From Kuschelorhynchus macadamiae (lineage: Eukaryota; Arthropoda; Insecta; Coleoptera; Curculionidae): a DNA stretch of 64,000 nucleotides. Below, piece by piece: positions 22,707 to 34,429 of the stretch; position 1 is the first letter of the stretch; each line of letters starts with the position of its first letter. The notes below the pieces were generated by a model. The model made no database searches. It had not been told where the DNA came from and saw only the letters and a list, made by a program, of their open reading frames with translations. A program made the translations under genes and the position numbers. Where the stretch lies: assembly GCA_030620095.1 (NCBI GenBank), contig JAUTXW010000556.1, forward strand, positions 1,764,501 to 1,828,500, given 5' to 3'.

Positions 22707-23811
22707 ATGGCGAGTAAAAGACGAAAAACAATTCGAAGCGGTGCACGTGAAGTTATTGCGAGCGTTATAGAGGCCTGTACTAGAGAAGCTGAAAATAATA
22801 ATTTGACTATTCCAATTCAAAATCGAACAGAACGCGCTGCATTTTACACTGGTGTTTCGGAAAGTAGTGTAAGAAAAATTCAAAGGGAACATAATGATCG
22901 CTCAGTTCTACTTCACCTTTAAAATCTCCTGGCAAAAAAAGATCCCGATTATCATACAGAGATAAAATTGACGATGGTGATTTTTAAGTAATTCGACGAA
23001 CAATAGAGGATTTTTATATAAACATGTAGAAGGTTCCGACCTGCAAACCCCTACTTCGTGCTGTAAAGTCGTAAGCTGTAAGTGTCGTTCAGGAAATCCG
23101 CTCTAGTAGTCGCTTTATTATAGTTCATGCTGGTTCAGAAGATGGATTTGTTCCAGGTGCTGTTTTAGTTTTTCGCTCGGGACTAATAACTGGAGACTAT
23201 CATGGACAGATAAATAGAGATAATTTTGAAAAGTGAAGCTTCTACCCAACATTCCTCCCAAATCATTCGTGGTAATGGATAATGCGTCTTATCATTCTCA
23301 CGTAGAAGATAAAGTGCCAACTAAATACTCTACAAAAGCTCATATGATATCGTGGCTTAAATCGAACAATCTTGTATGTGATCCAACATGGAGAAAATAT
23401 CAATTATATGAAGTAATATCAGCCAACAACCCTAGAGAATAAACGTATAAAATTGACGGGCTTTTACGTAACCTCGATCATACAGCTTTAAGGCTGCCTC
23501 CATACATGTGCGACCTCAACCCTATTGAACTTGCATGGGCAGGAGTAAAAAAATATATTCGAGAGCGCAACACCGGTGAACTTTCAATTAAAGATTTAAA
23601 TAAAATAACATTAGATGCGATTGACTCAATATCGGCTGAAAATTGGAAATCGTGTGTTAAACATGTTCGTTCTGTTGAAGATAAATACTGGGAAGTAGAT
23701 GGCAAAATTGAAACGGTTATTGATGATTTAGTTATCACACTGGGATCTTCAAGTAGTGACGACGAAACCTCATCAATTTCAGACTCCTTTCAGAAGGAAT
23801 CGAACCATTAG
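22707..23811 (+). pseudogene. DD82E transposase (IS630/Tc1 superfamily), internally deleted
   Basis: The start at 22707 gives MASKRRKTIRSGAREVI, then ERAAFYTGVSESSVRKIQRE, a helix-turn-helix. A frameshift follows, then SPGKKRSRLSYRDK, VIRRTIEDFY and VIVHAG-like RFIIVHAGSEDGFVPGAVL. The region with the first catalytic Asp (expected before VHAG) is deleted. After another shift comes KLLPNIPPKSFVVMDNASYH with the second Asp, TAA at 23440-23442, and YMCDLNPIELAWAGVK with the catalytic Glu. I count 82 residues between that Asp and Glu in one frame. The acidic tail (SSSSDDETSS) ends at 23811. Long D-E spacing of this kind defines the group that I recall as DD82E/Sailor. Confidence 0.8.
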
Positions 23812-24017
23812 AATCGCAGCCGTCAACCTCAAAAATGCCTTAGTTTTTTTTCATATATTTTGTAAAATTGTTCATAAAGTAGCTGACAATAAACTGCTTC
23901 AAAATAATTAATTTTCTTTTCAATACCGGGTGTCAAAAAATATCTAATATTGCAATTAATATTTGAAAAACTACAGAACTCATATTTTTCTAAAATTAAC
24001 ACATCTATGTAGTTGTA

Positions 24018-24705
24018 GTAGGGGAGCCAGCACTGATTCCAGTGAACAAGATTTATCAAAATTTTAACTTACGCAGTTCAACTTTGGGCTATTCGGGTAT
24101 GCCAAAAGTGACCGTTTGTCTCCGTCTGTCATATTACTTTGTACAGGGGGCGTCATTGTGAAGTACTATGCAGGGCGTTTCCTAATTGCGTGCTAATGTT
24201 AAAGGGGGGTGATTCTTGGATCTTTTTAAGAAAAAAGTTTAATATGAACCTAAAAGTCTTAACTTTGGAGATACAGGGTTTTAAAAAAATATTTTTTTAA
24301 AATCCTAATTCTGATGTTATTATAGATAAATAACTGTGTGAAATTTGATACACCTCTTTTATGCATAAAAGGGCATTTTTTAATAACAATCAATTTTTGA
24401 AATTTCATGCAGTTATCTACAATAGCATCAGAATTGGGATGAAAAAAAAAATGTTTTCTTTTTAAACTTTACCATCCTGTATCTAAAAAGTTAAGACTTT
24501 TAGGACATAAAAACATCCCCTTTAACATCAGCACGCAATTTGGAAACGTCCTGTATAGTACTTCACAATGACGGCCCCTGTATAAAGTAAAATGACAAAC
24601 GGAGACAGACGGCAACTTTTGGCATACCCGAGTAGCCCAAAGACGAACTGCATAAATTAAAATTTTGACAAATCTCGTTCACTGGATCTGATGCTGGCTA
24701 CCCAA
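24018..24705. mobile_element. Palindromic MITE with ~330-bp arms
   Basis: The arms pair from GGGAGCCAGCA (24022) to TGCTGGCTACCC (24703). Shared blocks in inverted orientation include GGGTATGCCAAAAGT, GTCATTGTGAAGTACTAT, CTAAAAGTCTTAACTTT and ATTCTGATG. The centre is at about 24355. There is no coding capacity. The arm motif GGAGATACAGGGTTTTAAAA resembles GGAGATACAGGGTGTTAAAA in the TIR of DD41D element 1, so it may be mobilised by that group. Confidence 0.8.
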
Positions 24706-24898
24706 GTGAAATCTGGACTTGTAAATCGTGTATCACTATACTGGGTGGTCCAATAATAGTGGACGCAGGCAGTAGCCCGGGATCCGTTAATGACAGAACT
24801 CAAGAAAAAATATATAAAATAGGTAAATCGTTCAAGAAAAATCAAAATTAAATCATTTTAAAATTCGAAAGCTCGTCGTTTTTGCGACACAAAAGAGA

Positions 24899-25110
24899 TA
24901 TAAAAGTGCGGTACACGAAAGAAAACAGACAAATATAGATAAAGGTTCATTAAGCATAGTTACATTTTTTAATTATCTGAAGTGCATATAGTCAAAAAGG
25001 AGTGCCATATTACGTAAAAAACGACGGGACACCACTGGTTTAAAGAGATTTCTTGGCCGACCTTCCTAAACCGATTGACTCCATCCGGTTTTCTTTCGTG
25101 TCCCGCGCTT
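24899..25110. mobile_element. 212-bp MITE of the DD82E family, or nested end
   Basis: AAAGTGCGGTACACGAAAGA at about 24902 is inverted relative to the end at 25110. Its inner sequence (ATAAAGGTTCATTAAGCA) matches the inner left end at 22400-22430. It shares its right end with the large element. Confidence 0.55.
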
Positions 25111-25224
25111 TATAGGATTTAAACTATCGATTTAATGTTTCCGGCAATAGATAAGATATTATAATTAAAAAAATATCTTATCTTCCAGAATTAGTTTTAG
25201 TGTAATTTTGTAACGGTATTCATT

Positions 25225-25467
25225 GCATTGATTGATTTTTTGACACTTTGGCAGGTTTTAAGTGTACAGGTAAAGTATATATTATGCTATGCAGGGTCAA
25301 TAAGTATATAAAGGATACTTTGTTTTTTTTTTTAATTCTGGTTTAAGATCTGTAATTTTTTTATAGAGAAACATTTCGGTATAATATATTTATTTAGGAA
25401 ATTTGGACAATAAATAGGCGAAATTTTGTTTTCGCAGCATTAATTTTTTTACTGAAACTTTTGAAGG
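25225..25467 (+). repeat. Repeat D, second copy
   Basis: Uninterrupted homologue of 22121-22355 plus 25113-25200. It continues to about 25520. Confidence 0.7.
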
Positions 25468-25520
25468 GTTGAGAGTATCCATTTAGAGTTTTCGGGAATA
25501 GAAAGGATATTTCATGTAAC

Positions 25521-26037
25521 TTTTAGAGGCGTTGATGCAGTTTTTTAGGGGTTTTAACTGTAAATTACTTAGCGTTGAATTTAATTTATCTTACTACATC
25601 TACGTAGATACTTGGACTTTTCCTCTTATTTTATTTACTTACATATTCAGAAGAAAATCCTAAAACCTGAGAATTAAATATCTACCCCCTTAAGGATGCG
25701 ATTATTGCAATATTTGTGCCCGGGACTGCCAGAAGCTGCAAAATTAAATTGTCCCATAGACGAAAAAAAAATATATGAGAAGTTCGTAGTGTGAAGAAAG
25801 GGCTTAAACACTGTTCTTTGAAAATAAAGCAAGGCCTTTGTATAATATAAATAAAAAATATTTTATTTCCACATTTACTTAACAGTATACTAAATGGTGA
25901 GTTTAGGTATTTTGGTAATTTTTTTTTCTTAAAGATCAAGAAAGATCGTTATAACATAGAAAAAAGAAAAGGTTTAATTTTTTAATTTCTTTTTATTATT
26001 AGGTCTTGAGTTAAGTTCAACTTTAAGAATATACGTA
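25521..26037. other. Intergenic, no gene seen
   Basis: AT-rich sequence without recognisable motifs. Confidence 0.4.
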
Positions 26038-26039
26038 TA

Positions 26040-26625
26040 CCGGATGACAATGAAATCATTGGCCAAGCGTGATTTAGCTGCTTTTTAAGTTGGAGTTTTA
26101 CTATTTGGTTCAAATATATAGGTCCATAGGACCCATACATTCCATGGAAAAACAATTGAATATCGCTTCCGGTATAACCGGGAATAGACCTAGGTTGAGA
26201 ATTTTAAAGAGAACCCTGTATATATTTTTACGCCTTTCGATAGCCTAAAAAATTCGCCATTTCAATGGCATATCATAATAAATAAAATAAATAAACAATT
26301 GTTTTCAAAATGGCGGCGCAGGAGACAATGTTTCAAAAATCAATATGACGGCACTGTGAGGTTACAGATCGAGTTTTTGTCAAGAAACCTAATGAATGAG
26401 TAAATAAAGGAAGCACTTTGATTATTTTTTGATGAAACATGCAAAAATTTCGGTTAATCTCCTATTAGGATAAATTTTAGTAGTTCTTTCAAATGACCTA
26501 TTTTTTCTTGTTTTGTTATCGAAAATTTTAAATTGATAACAGCACTTATTTTAAAACAACATTAAAGTATAATTCAGTATCTAGAGATCTAAATACCTGA
26601 AATATCTGACACACTAACCCTTTGT
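26040..26625 (+). repeat. Left TIR of DD41D element 2
   Basis: Inverted partner of 28055-28617. Confidence 0.75.
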
Positions 26626-27042
26626 TTTTAATTTCAAGTAAAAACTGAAATCATTTAGAGATGTCTTTTTCATTTATAAACAAATACCTATGTTTACATA
26701 AAATAGTTAAACCATTTTTAGCACGAATGCTATGACATGGATTTTTTAATACCTATTTTTACATTTTTGTATCTATTTTTGTTTTAATAAAAAGTACGTA
26801 TACCGATCAGCAAAATTTCATATTGGCTTATACGAGAAGCTTTTTTTATTTATAAATAATAGGATTTGGAAACAAATTGTAGAGACAATTGTTAATTGGT
26901 TATTATTAGAAACGTCAAAATAGTTTTTTATACTTACTGCCAATATGTCTCATTTTGAAGTCCCGTTATCGTGGGTGAAAAGTTTCCTTTGGTTGTGTTT
27001 TCATTGTTTGGTTGCTTATTAGTTATGATTTATAGACATCTA

Positions 27043-27914
27043 TGGCGAATATAGGAGAAATGCCGGACAAGCGTGATCGTTATATCAACAAAGAGTTCCA
27101 GGTCGTGATGCTCCTTCGAGAAATTATTTTTCACTGTTTCCGTTCGAGAGTTGGGCTACCAGTGTAATACCTCTGGTGTAAGTGCTAGGAAAATTTTAAA
27201 GAGGCACGGTTTTAAGTGTTTTGAATATCAGATTCACCATTACTTATACGAGAATGACTTTGAGAGGCGCTTAAATTATTGTAATTGGTCTTTGGAAAAT
27301 TATAATTTAATAGACTATTCCACCATCAAATACTCTTCTCAAATAAATTTAGATTTATTAATTTAGGTATGTTCAACAGACAAAACACTTCCTGTTGGGC
27401 TAGAGAAAATCAACGAGTGGTAAGAGAAGGTGCTTTTGAAAAGCGTAACGAAGTGAATGTTTGGTTGAGTGTAGTAGTACTGAACGTCATTAATCCATTT
27501 TTTTCTCAAACCATTGAATGGTGAAATGCATTTGGTATGTCTTCAAAACCAAATTAAACATTTTTTGAAAAACATTTAGATGTAAATGATGGAATGGTTT
27601 TCCAACAAGATGGTGCTCTAGTCCATCGTCCAAGAACTGTAACGAACTACCTCAATGAACGATTTGAGAAATATTGGTTGGGTAATAATGGTCCAATCGG
27701 GTGCCCAGCCAGGTTGCCCGACTTGACCTCAATGGATTTCTCTATATGGGGTTTTCATAAAGAAAAAGTGTATACATTTCCTACACCATATTTAGAGATT
27801 CTAGAAAATCGAATAAGACAAGCTGTGGATATGATTTCGGACGAGCATTTAACGAACTTACTGAAAATATCAGAAAGATTCAATTATGTCACCAACAAAA
27901 CGGCCAGTGGATAG
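27043..27914 (+). pseudogene. DD41D mariner-like transposase, first Asp lost
   Basis: MANIGEMPDKRDRYINKEF starts near 27043, then VSARKILKRHGFKCFEYQIH and the DFERRLNYCNW block. The first catalytic motif has become FSNKF (FSDEA expected), so the first Asp is Asn. FNRQNTSCWARENQ and EKRNEVNVWL follow, then FQQDGALVH (second Asp) and CPARLPDLTSMDFSIWG (third Asp). I count 41 residues between the second and third Asp. The N-terminal DNA-binding region is mostly deleted, and stops and frameshifts lie at about 27145, 27365 and 27520. The tail ends at 27914. Confidence 0.85.
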
Positions 27915-28054
27915 AACATTTGATTGAGTGATTTAAATCCCAGTTTACTTACTGTATTTTGTTGGAAGTAGAAAATTTTTTAAAATTAAATAAATAAAAA
28001 CCAAAATACTTAATAAAACCTTCAATGATTTTTATAATTTTTTGCTTGGAAATT

Positions 28055-28617
28055 AAATCAAAAAGTGTAGTGGGTCAGACATTTATCTGTAGATACTGAC
28101 TTATAATTTATTGTTAATTTAAAAAAATTACCATTTTCTATTTAAAATTTGCGATAAAATTCAAGACAAATAATACCACTTGAAAGAAGAATTTAATGTT
28201 AATTTAAAAAATTACCATTATCTATTTAAAATTTTGGATAAAATTCAACTAAAACGTATCCTAATAGAAGATGAATAGAAATTTTTGCATGTATCATCAA
28301 AAAATAATAAATTGCCGTTTCATTAGGTTGCTTGACGAAAACTCAGTGGATGATGTCACAGTGCCGTCATATTGATTTTAGAAACGATGTTTCTGCTTGT
28401 GTCTTGTGCTTGTGCTGATATGTCATCAAAAAGGGATTTTTTTCGCGCTATCGAATAGCCTAAAAATATATACAGAGTTCCCTTTAAAATTCCCGACCTA
28501 GGTCTACTTCCGGTTACACCGGGGTCCTAAAGACCTATATCTTTAATCCAAATATGAAAACTCTAACTTAAAAATCAGCTGAATGACGTCCTCGTCAATT
28601 ATTTCGTTGTCACCCAG
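28055..28617 (-). repeat. Right TIR of DD41D element 2
   Basis: Inverted partner of 26040-26625. It contains an internal imperfect tandem duplication (AATTACCATTTTCTATTTAA and AATTACCATTATCTATTTAA). Confidence 0.75.
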
Positions 28618-28619
28618 TA

Positions 28620-30430
28620 TATTTTAGTATTTAATGTTAAAATGTTGATTTGTCTAAGTATTTTATTATTTTAATAAACATTATTTTTATCTCGTATTAT
28701 TACCTAGATAAAGCCATTTAAGCCGTAAATTAAATAAATTTGGCTTCTTTCAAATCTTGGTGCTAACTTTGAACAGAGCTCCCCTAATATTACCGTTTTG
28801 ATCTCACTAAATGGATCCCAATGACGCGGTATATACCTACATAATATACGAAACGTCTAAACAGCTTTAGTGTCGAAAATCAGAATTTGTTAGTATAGTT
28901 GTAACTTGAGAAATGTTTTAAATTATTTTACATTACATTAAAAGTGGGAATGTGCTATTATGATATAAGATACTATCTCACAAGTAGTAAGTGTATTAAC
29001 TTTAAAATCAAATTATGTTGTGTTATAGAATTTTCTTCATAACCCTGCATAATACTTCTAGGAAACACACAAATGCAACTCTTGATATAAGAGTTTTGCT
29101 CTTTGATAACTAGTTAAATTAATTTTTTTGAGAAATGTTAGTCAGAATCAAATACTTGAGATTTGAGAAAAGGAAACCGATTTCTTCTATATAATGGGAT
29201 TATCTTGTATCTGTATAATACCTGACCAAAAAGTATATAAAAATTTACCAGATCTAAAACGTCAGTAGTAAATGTTAACTTCTTATGTATCCCGTTTTTC
29301 TGCCACATATAATTTACGTTACCTAAAATCTTAATTAGTAACAACGTGTAAAGGTGTGACATTTTTAAAAAGTTTTTGGATATTTTAAAACGCTTTGCTA
29401 AGGTAAATGTGTTTACTGGGAAACAAGTTGTATATCTGATAATTTTATTAATATCAATTCATAAAAACGTCGACGTTGCTTTGCCTAAAAATATATTTAT
29501 CAAACATTTTCCGAGCGAGTCAGCTTATTTCCGTCGGCCTCAAGAATTTCCCTTGAAGCAAACAACACCACCACAAAGCATTTTTTTCGCCAACGCAAGG
29601 TAGAAAGGAAAATTGATTTTTATCTCATTAAGGAGTTTCTTTGACGCATTTTTTAACAGCAGAAACCTTATATTGTTGAGTTGCCTTTTGTTCCTGTAAA
29701 CGCTTTTCGGTGCTGGCAGTCTGAGACTGCGTGTTGGTTTTCAATGCAGAATTAAGGCCATTTTGTGACATAAATGAAAAGTACAGTCTTTTTGTTGTTT
29801 TAATTCGAGTTTAAACTAAATTAACTCTTAGAGCCTCCTTAAAAAATAAAATTGCCATATTATAGCTTAATAGTTAAACGCATTAGTTGCGTTGTGGATT
29901 ATAAAAAATTTAAAATACAAGGAAATTAATGCGTTTACAAGAAACGAAATATGGTAGGCTCTATGTTCTTACTCAATTCGGGAAAAAGGAAGAATTCGAT
30001 CCTATGTATCTTTTCATGTATGTCCGGTTATATTTTATCACCAACCAACAGGCTTTACTATAAGCTAGAGCAAAAAATTGTTGATAAAAACGTTGTAGCT
30101 ATTATCCTGAACAGCCAGGATTTTATTAAATTAAACAAATAAACATCGTCAAACAGAAAAAAATTGTTAAGGTAGGTTTTTTTTTTTAAATGGAGAACCC
30201 TATTTTTTTAATCAAAATCTTGAAGTCCTAATTTCTCTGATATCAACCGTATATAATATCGAAACAGACCTGTCCCCAGGTCATTTCAAAAAATTACATT
30301 TTTTTATTTAAAAAAAATATATTGAATATTTCATCATTTGAACGGTAAATATAATCAGAATTTTAAAACATTGTTTTAAAGGGAATTTGTACAGGAACAC
30401 GGGGCCTTATCTCGAAACCACTTAAAACGT
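28620..30430. other. Intergenic, no convincing gene
   Basis: Open frames at 29376-29603 and 29951-30142 have no recognisable domain and no neighbours to support them. Confidence 0.4.
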
Positions 30431-30431
30431 G

Positions 30432-31473
30432 ACATTTACCATACAGCATGAGCAACAGGTACTCAGAGCAACAGAGTACATCACCAAGGGGTTCAATAAC
30501 AGAGAGGCCATAGGAGCAGTTTTTCTGGACATCGAGGTAGCCTTTGACAGAATGTGGCACCATGGCCTGGTCCACAAAATGTCCGTGGCTGGATACGAGA
30601 AAGACATCAGGAGTTATCTGAAGGACAGATCATTCACAGTCAAAGTGAATGATTCACACTCATCTCCAAGATGACTAACAGCTGGAGTACCACAAGGGTC
30701 AGTGCTAGGACCCATACTATACTCCATCTTCTCTCACGATGTTCCAGTTGAAGAAGAAGGCATAACAGCACTCTACGCAGATGACACAGCCATCCGACAC
30801 CAGAGCAGAAACACCCGGATCCTGGGTAGACGTCTGCAAGAAGATATTGATAACCTCCGTGACTGGTGTATTAAATGGAAGTTAAGATCAACCCGATCAA
30901 GTCCGAGGCAATCCTATTCCAACGTAGGAGACTGACTTCAAGAGCCAAAATCCGAGTAGGAGATGTGGAAATCCCTTGGTCCGACGAGGTCAAGTACTTA
31001 GGGGAAACCATGGATAAAAGCATAACATAGAACAACGCAGCGAGGACAGTACCAGACAAGCAATGAATAAACTATATATATTGTTCTGTCGGAAAAGGGA
31101 AATGGGACTGAGGACCAAACTGCTACTGATCCAAAGAGTGGCAAGCAGCCAATTCACGTATGGTTCCACAGTCTTCGGAGATGCTTAAAAAAACCATCTT
31201 ATGAAGCTAAAGCTAAAGTTTATCAGGAATGAGAACCTGGAGCGTTATCTTCAATGGGCATCAACTGAACACTTCATGCTGCAAAAGGCCACCCGAGCGA
31301 CCAGGGCAGCCGAAAACCACCCCAACGAAAACCTACGTGACCTGGTAGACTACGATCTACTAGGTCTAATCCGCAATAACTGGACAAGTTACAGGAGGCA
31401 AATCGAAATTTCTGAGTCTTCGTGCTCCTCAGAAACTAGATTTTGTTCACAGAAACCATTAGAGTATCACTAA
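30432..31473 (+). pseudogene. Jockey-clade LINE reverse transcriptase, 5'-truncated
   Basis: The element starts inside the RT: HEQQVLRATEYITKGFNN, AVFLDIEVAFDRMWHHGL, a TGA stop at 30672-30674, then LTAGVPQGSVLGPILYSIF and the catalytic LYADDTAI. A frameshift near 30880 leads to KINPIKSEAILFQRRR, EVKYLGETMD and the tail LLIQRVASSQFTYG. The last block is QKATRATRAAENHPNENLRD near 31300. The YADD box is intact. It is closest in pattern to Jockey elements of insects. Truncation at 30432 is typical of incomplete reverse transcription. Confidence 0.85.
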
Positions 31474-32145
31474 GTGACCAAGAAAAACTCCATGAAGATG
31501 ATTCCCAGGTACCTCAGCTGGCTCCGGCGAGAGCTGCAGCTGAACCTGAGGAAAAAGAAAACCCCTCCTCATCAGCAACACTGCCGGATCACGGAACAGC
31601 AGTGTCACTGATGGCCAAGAAGAGGACACAAACGAAGACCACCAGGCCTACTGGACCGAGGGACATTGGCAAAGGCAGACTGAACCATAGGACAGTAGGA
31701 CGTAGGCAGCGGCAAACCGGACAGATGAACAGATCTGATGGGGACCCGTTGGGGTTTAGTGGGTATTGTGTCCTGTGATAGGTGAAAATCTGTCAGAGTA
31801 ACGAGTCCCCCACTATTTTTCCTTCCAAAACCGCGAAATCGTACAGGATCTGAGTCTGCCTTCTAGACGGTGTATAACCGGGGAAGGCTACTAAATTCAG
31901 AACCAGAATGAGCTTCAGCGGTATATCCAGGGGCAACCAATTTTTGTCTTTAACGGTCTATCCGTGGGATACTAATTGTATTTTTTTTAACTTTAGGATC
32001 TGAATCTACCTTCTCAGCGGTTTTATTACCGGGGAAGACTGCTAAATTCAGAAATTAGAATAAACTGCAACGTTATAAAAACTTTTTCATCTACAGCGGT
32101 CACTGGGGGTCACGGGGGTTACTAATTTTACTACTCCTTAACTTT
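31474..32145 (+). repeat. 3' noncoding part of the Jockey-like element with a ~150-bp tandem duplication
   Basis: Two units begin at about 31847 and 31996 (AGGATCTGAGTCTGCCTTCT and AGGATCTGAATCTACCTTCT). Each contains ACCGGGGAAG, a TGCTAAATTCAGAA-like block and a TACTAATT ending. The long open frame at 31443-31778 lies in this noncoding tail and looks incidental. Confidence 0.6.
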
Positions 32146-34290
32146 CATTTCTCGCTTTTTTTTTAATTAGAAAGATGAAGCCTCGGCCGAGAAAATCTCC
32201 GCGCTATTCTTTGGGATTCAGTTTTACAGGTGAGCATTTAACCAGTATATTAAAAGGAAATACATACCTTTTGGTGGTCCTGGCTTTAAAAATTATACCG
32301 AAATTTAAAATGGTCAATATTAAAATTTTTTAATTCATGTGGCATTATTTATATAAAAAAACCTTAAATCGAACTTTCTATTTTGTTAGGACAGTTAGTA
32401 AGGGGCTAAAGAAATTGACAGCGAAATTATTAGTACTGTTATAATTATTAGGATTATTATAAAATTATTTTATTAGAAAAAACTAATTATTTAATTTTAT
32501 TTCGTCACGGCAATTTGACATGTATTTTTCTTGTTTACAAAGTTATCTGCAACTTCTAGATGCTAAAGGAAGGATAGGTAATAAATCTAAATAAAGATCT
32601 TTTGTAATAGATGTGGATGGAGATGTAGATGTGTATTGGCGCAGCTTTCGGGGGTTTCATTTGTTTAGGTATATTTGAGCAAATAAGGAAATTACTGCGG
32701 TTCGGCGATATTATACATTATGTTGGAAAGATGTAATAACACTAATTATTGTTATCTTTGATTAAAACAAGGAGTAACATTTTTGCGCTCCTACAAATTA
32801 GACCGTATTGAATTATTTTTGTGGATATGGGAGTCACTAAGGATAATTTTGCTCGTCGGAAAAAGAAAAGTATGTTTACTGTTCGACTGCAGTAGTTCTC
32901 ACTGTAGGCCAATTGGATTTCGATTGCAAATGTCCGACGATTGCTCGTCAACCTAAGATCATTATGATAATCATGCAATTGGTTGTTCCACAGTAATAGT
33001 CGATACTGATTTGCATTACTGGCCATTTGGCTCTGGACTGCTCAACCAAATTTATCAGCACTGTGTCATTTGGGTTTCGGAACAATTATAGAAAGATTGG
33101 AGCGACACCATTGGAGGTTAACAAGATCAATTGTAATAAAATAATTCTTGTAACAGTTAGCGATTGAAATTATTAGGTGGTTTTTCTTTCTTTGTTAACG
33201 TTTGAAGCATAAATAGTCTGTGATAGGACTGTCACAGCTGTCTTGTTTGATACCTTTTTCTTGTACAGAAAAGAAAACGTGTTTGCCTTAGTTTTTGCAA
33301 TATAAATGTACCCAACTTATTCTAGCTAATCAAGCTTGTTTAGCTCCTATTTTTTACTATATAGGAATTATATGGAAAAACATGGTTAAACCGACTATGA
33401 TAATGTTAAGTAGAATAACTAATTAAGGTTACTTTATAAATGATTATTTTAACCAAAAAAAGAAAACAATGTTAGATTTTGTGTTAAGTTTTTCATATTT
33501 ACTTATTTCAATAAAAAGTTGTATGTGTAATTTTTGGTGTTTTATTGACTTATTTAATGAGTACATGTTTTCAGCAAATTGTGTCTTAGGAACTCTGAGT
33601 GGACGTAACGTAGGAAATAAAATAATAATTTAAGTGACTATCACAGCTAAACTGGAAATTACGAGTTTTGTATAAGACCTTGGTTAGGGGTGTTTCAATA
33701 TGCTGAGGTTTTTTTATAAGTTATGGAAATATATATATATATTTAAAATTGCCAACACCTATTAAGGTAACCTGCCGTAACGCTTTATATATTAGGTTGT
33801 AATTGTAGGTGAATTATTTTTTATATTCATTTCAATCTATGGTATAAAGTGACATTTTTTTATAGTTTAACGGGTTTTTTAAAGTGTGCTATAGTCAACA
33901 AGAATAACTTGGTATTGTTCGTTTAAATTATTTCAGCAATAAAAACGCCGGAACAGTAGAACGCCAATATATTTATATCCCAACAGAGTAACACCGTCAT
34001 TCATTAGATACATTTATAAATGTTGTGAAACAATTTGAAGTGAGGAAAGATCTAAGATGAAGGAAAAGATCTTTTGCAAGGAACTAACAAAAACCTTATG
34101 TGATAACACAATAACAACATTATACACAGAAAAGTTAATTTTCTACATGCCCTCAATTGTTATGATAACACATTTGAATATTTTCTAAAATTTTATTATT
34201 AATTGAAACCGATAACGAGTCGCCTAAATTCTCTACTTCTTCCTTGATGTTCCATTCCAGATAGCAATATTCGTTATTCGATCGTAATAT
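32146..34290. other. Intergenic, no convincing gene
   Basis: No domain, repeat or splice structure that I can support. Confidence 0.4.
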
Positions 34291-34429
34291 ATTTTATCAC
34301 TTCCTTCGTAAAAGGGAAGTATTATAATTGTGAAAAAATCACTCTCCGAGATCTTTTCAGATCTTCACGTTTCAGGGTGCCTAGATGACGAAAAACATGT
34401 TTTCTCAATTCCGTCGGTCTGTCAGTTCG

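Larger units (their letters stand above)
22358..25110 (+). mobile_element. DD82E Tc1/mariner-superfamily element with nested MITEs
   Basis: The left end AAGTGCGGGACACGAAAG (22358) and the right end CTTTCGTGTCCCGCGCTT (to 25110) are inverted repeats of about 27 bp (extending into AAAACCGG), flanked by TA at 22356-22357 and 25111-25112. The element splits repeat D, which confirms its boundaries. It contains a broken DD82E transposase (22707-23811), a palindromic MITE (24018-24705) and an additional copy of its own left end at about 24899. The last 212 bp may therefore be a separate MITE of the same family, or the result of nesting. Confidence 0.75.
26040..28617 (+). mobile_element. DD41D mariner-like element 2 with ~0.57-kb TIRs
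   Basis: TA at 26038-26039 and 28618-28619 flank inverted ends: CCGGATGACAATGAAAT, and CTGGGTGACAACGAAAT on the other strand. Similarity continues for about 570-600 bp per arm: GACCTAGGT, a CCTGTATATATTTTTA-like block, CAATATGACGGCACTGTGA or its variant, TTATTTTTTGATGA and CAGTATCTA. A plus-strand transposase remnant lies between. It is a different subfamily from element 1, because the outer ends differ. Confidence 0.85.

Noticed and set aside
31443..31778. 111-codon frame after the Jockey RT
   Set aside because: It lies in the 3' noncoding part of the element, overlaps the RT tail and has low-complexity composition without a domain.
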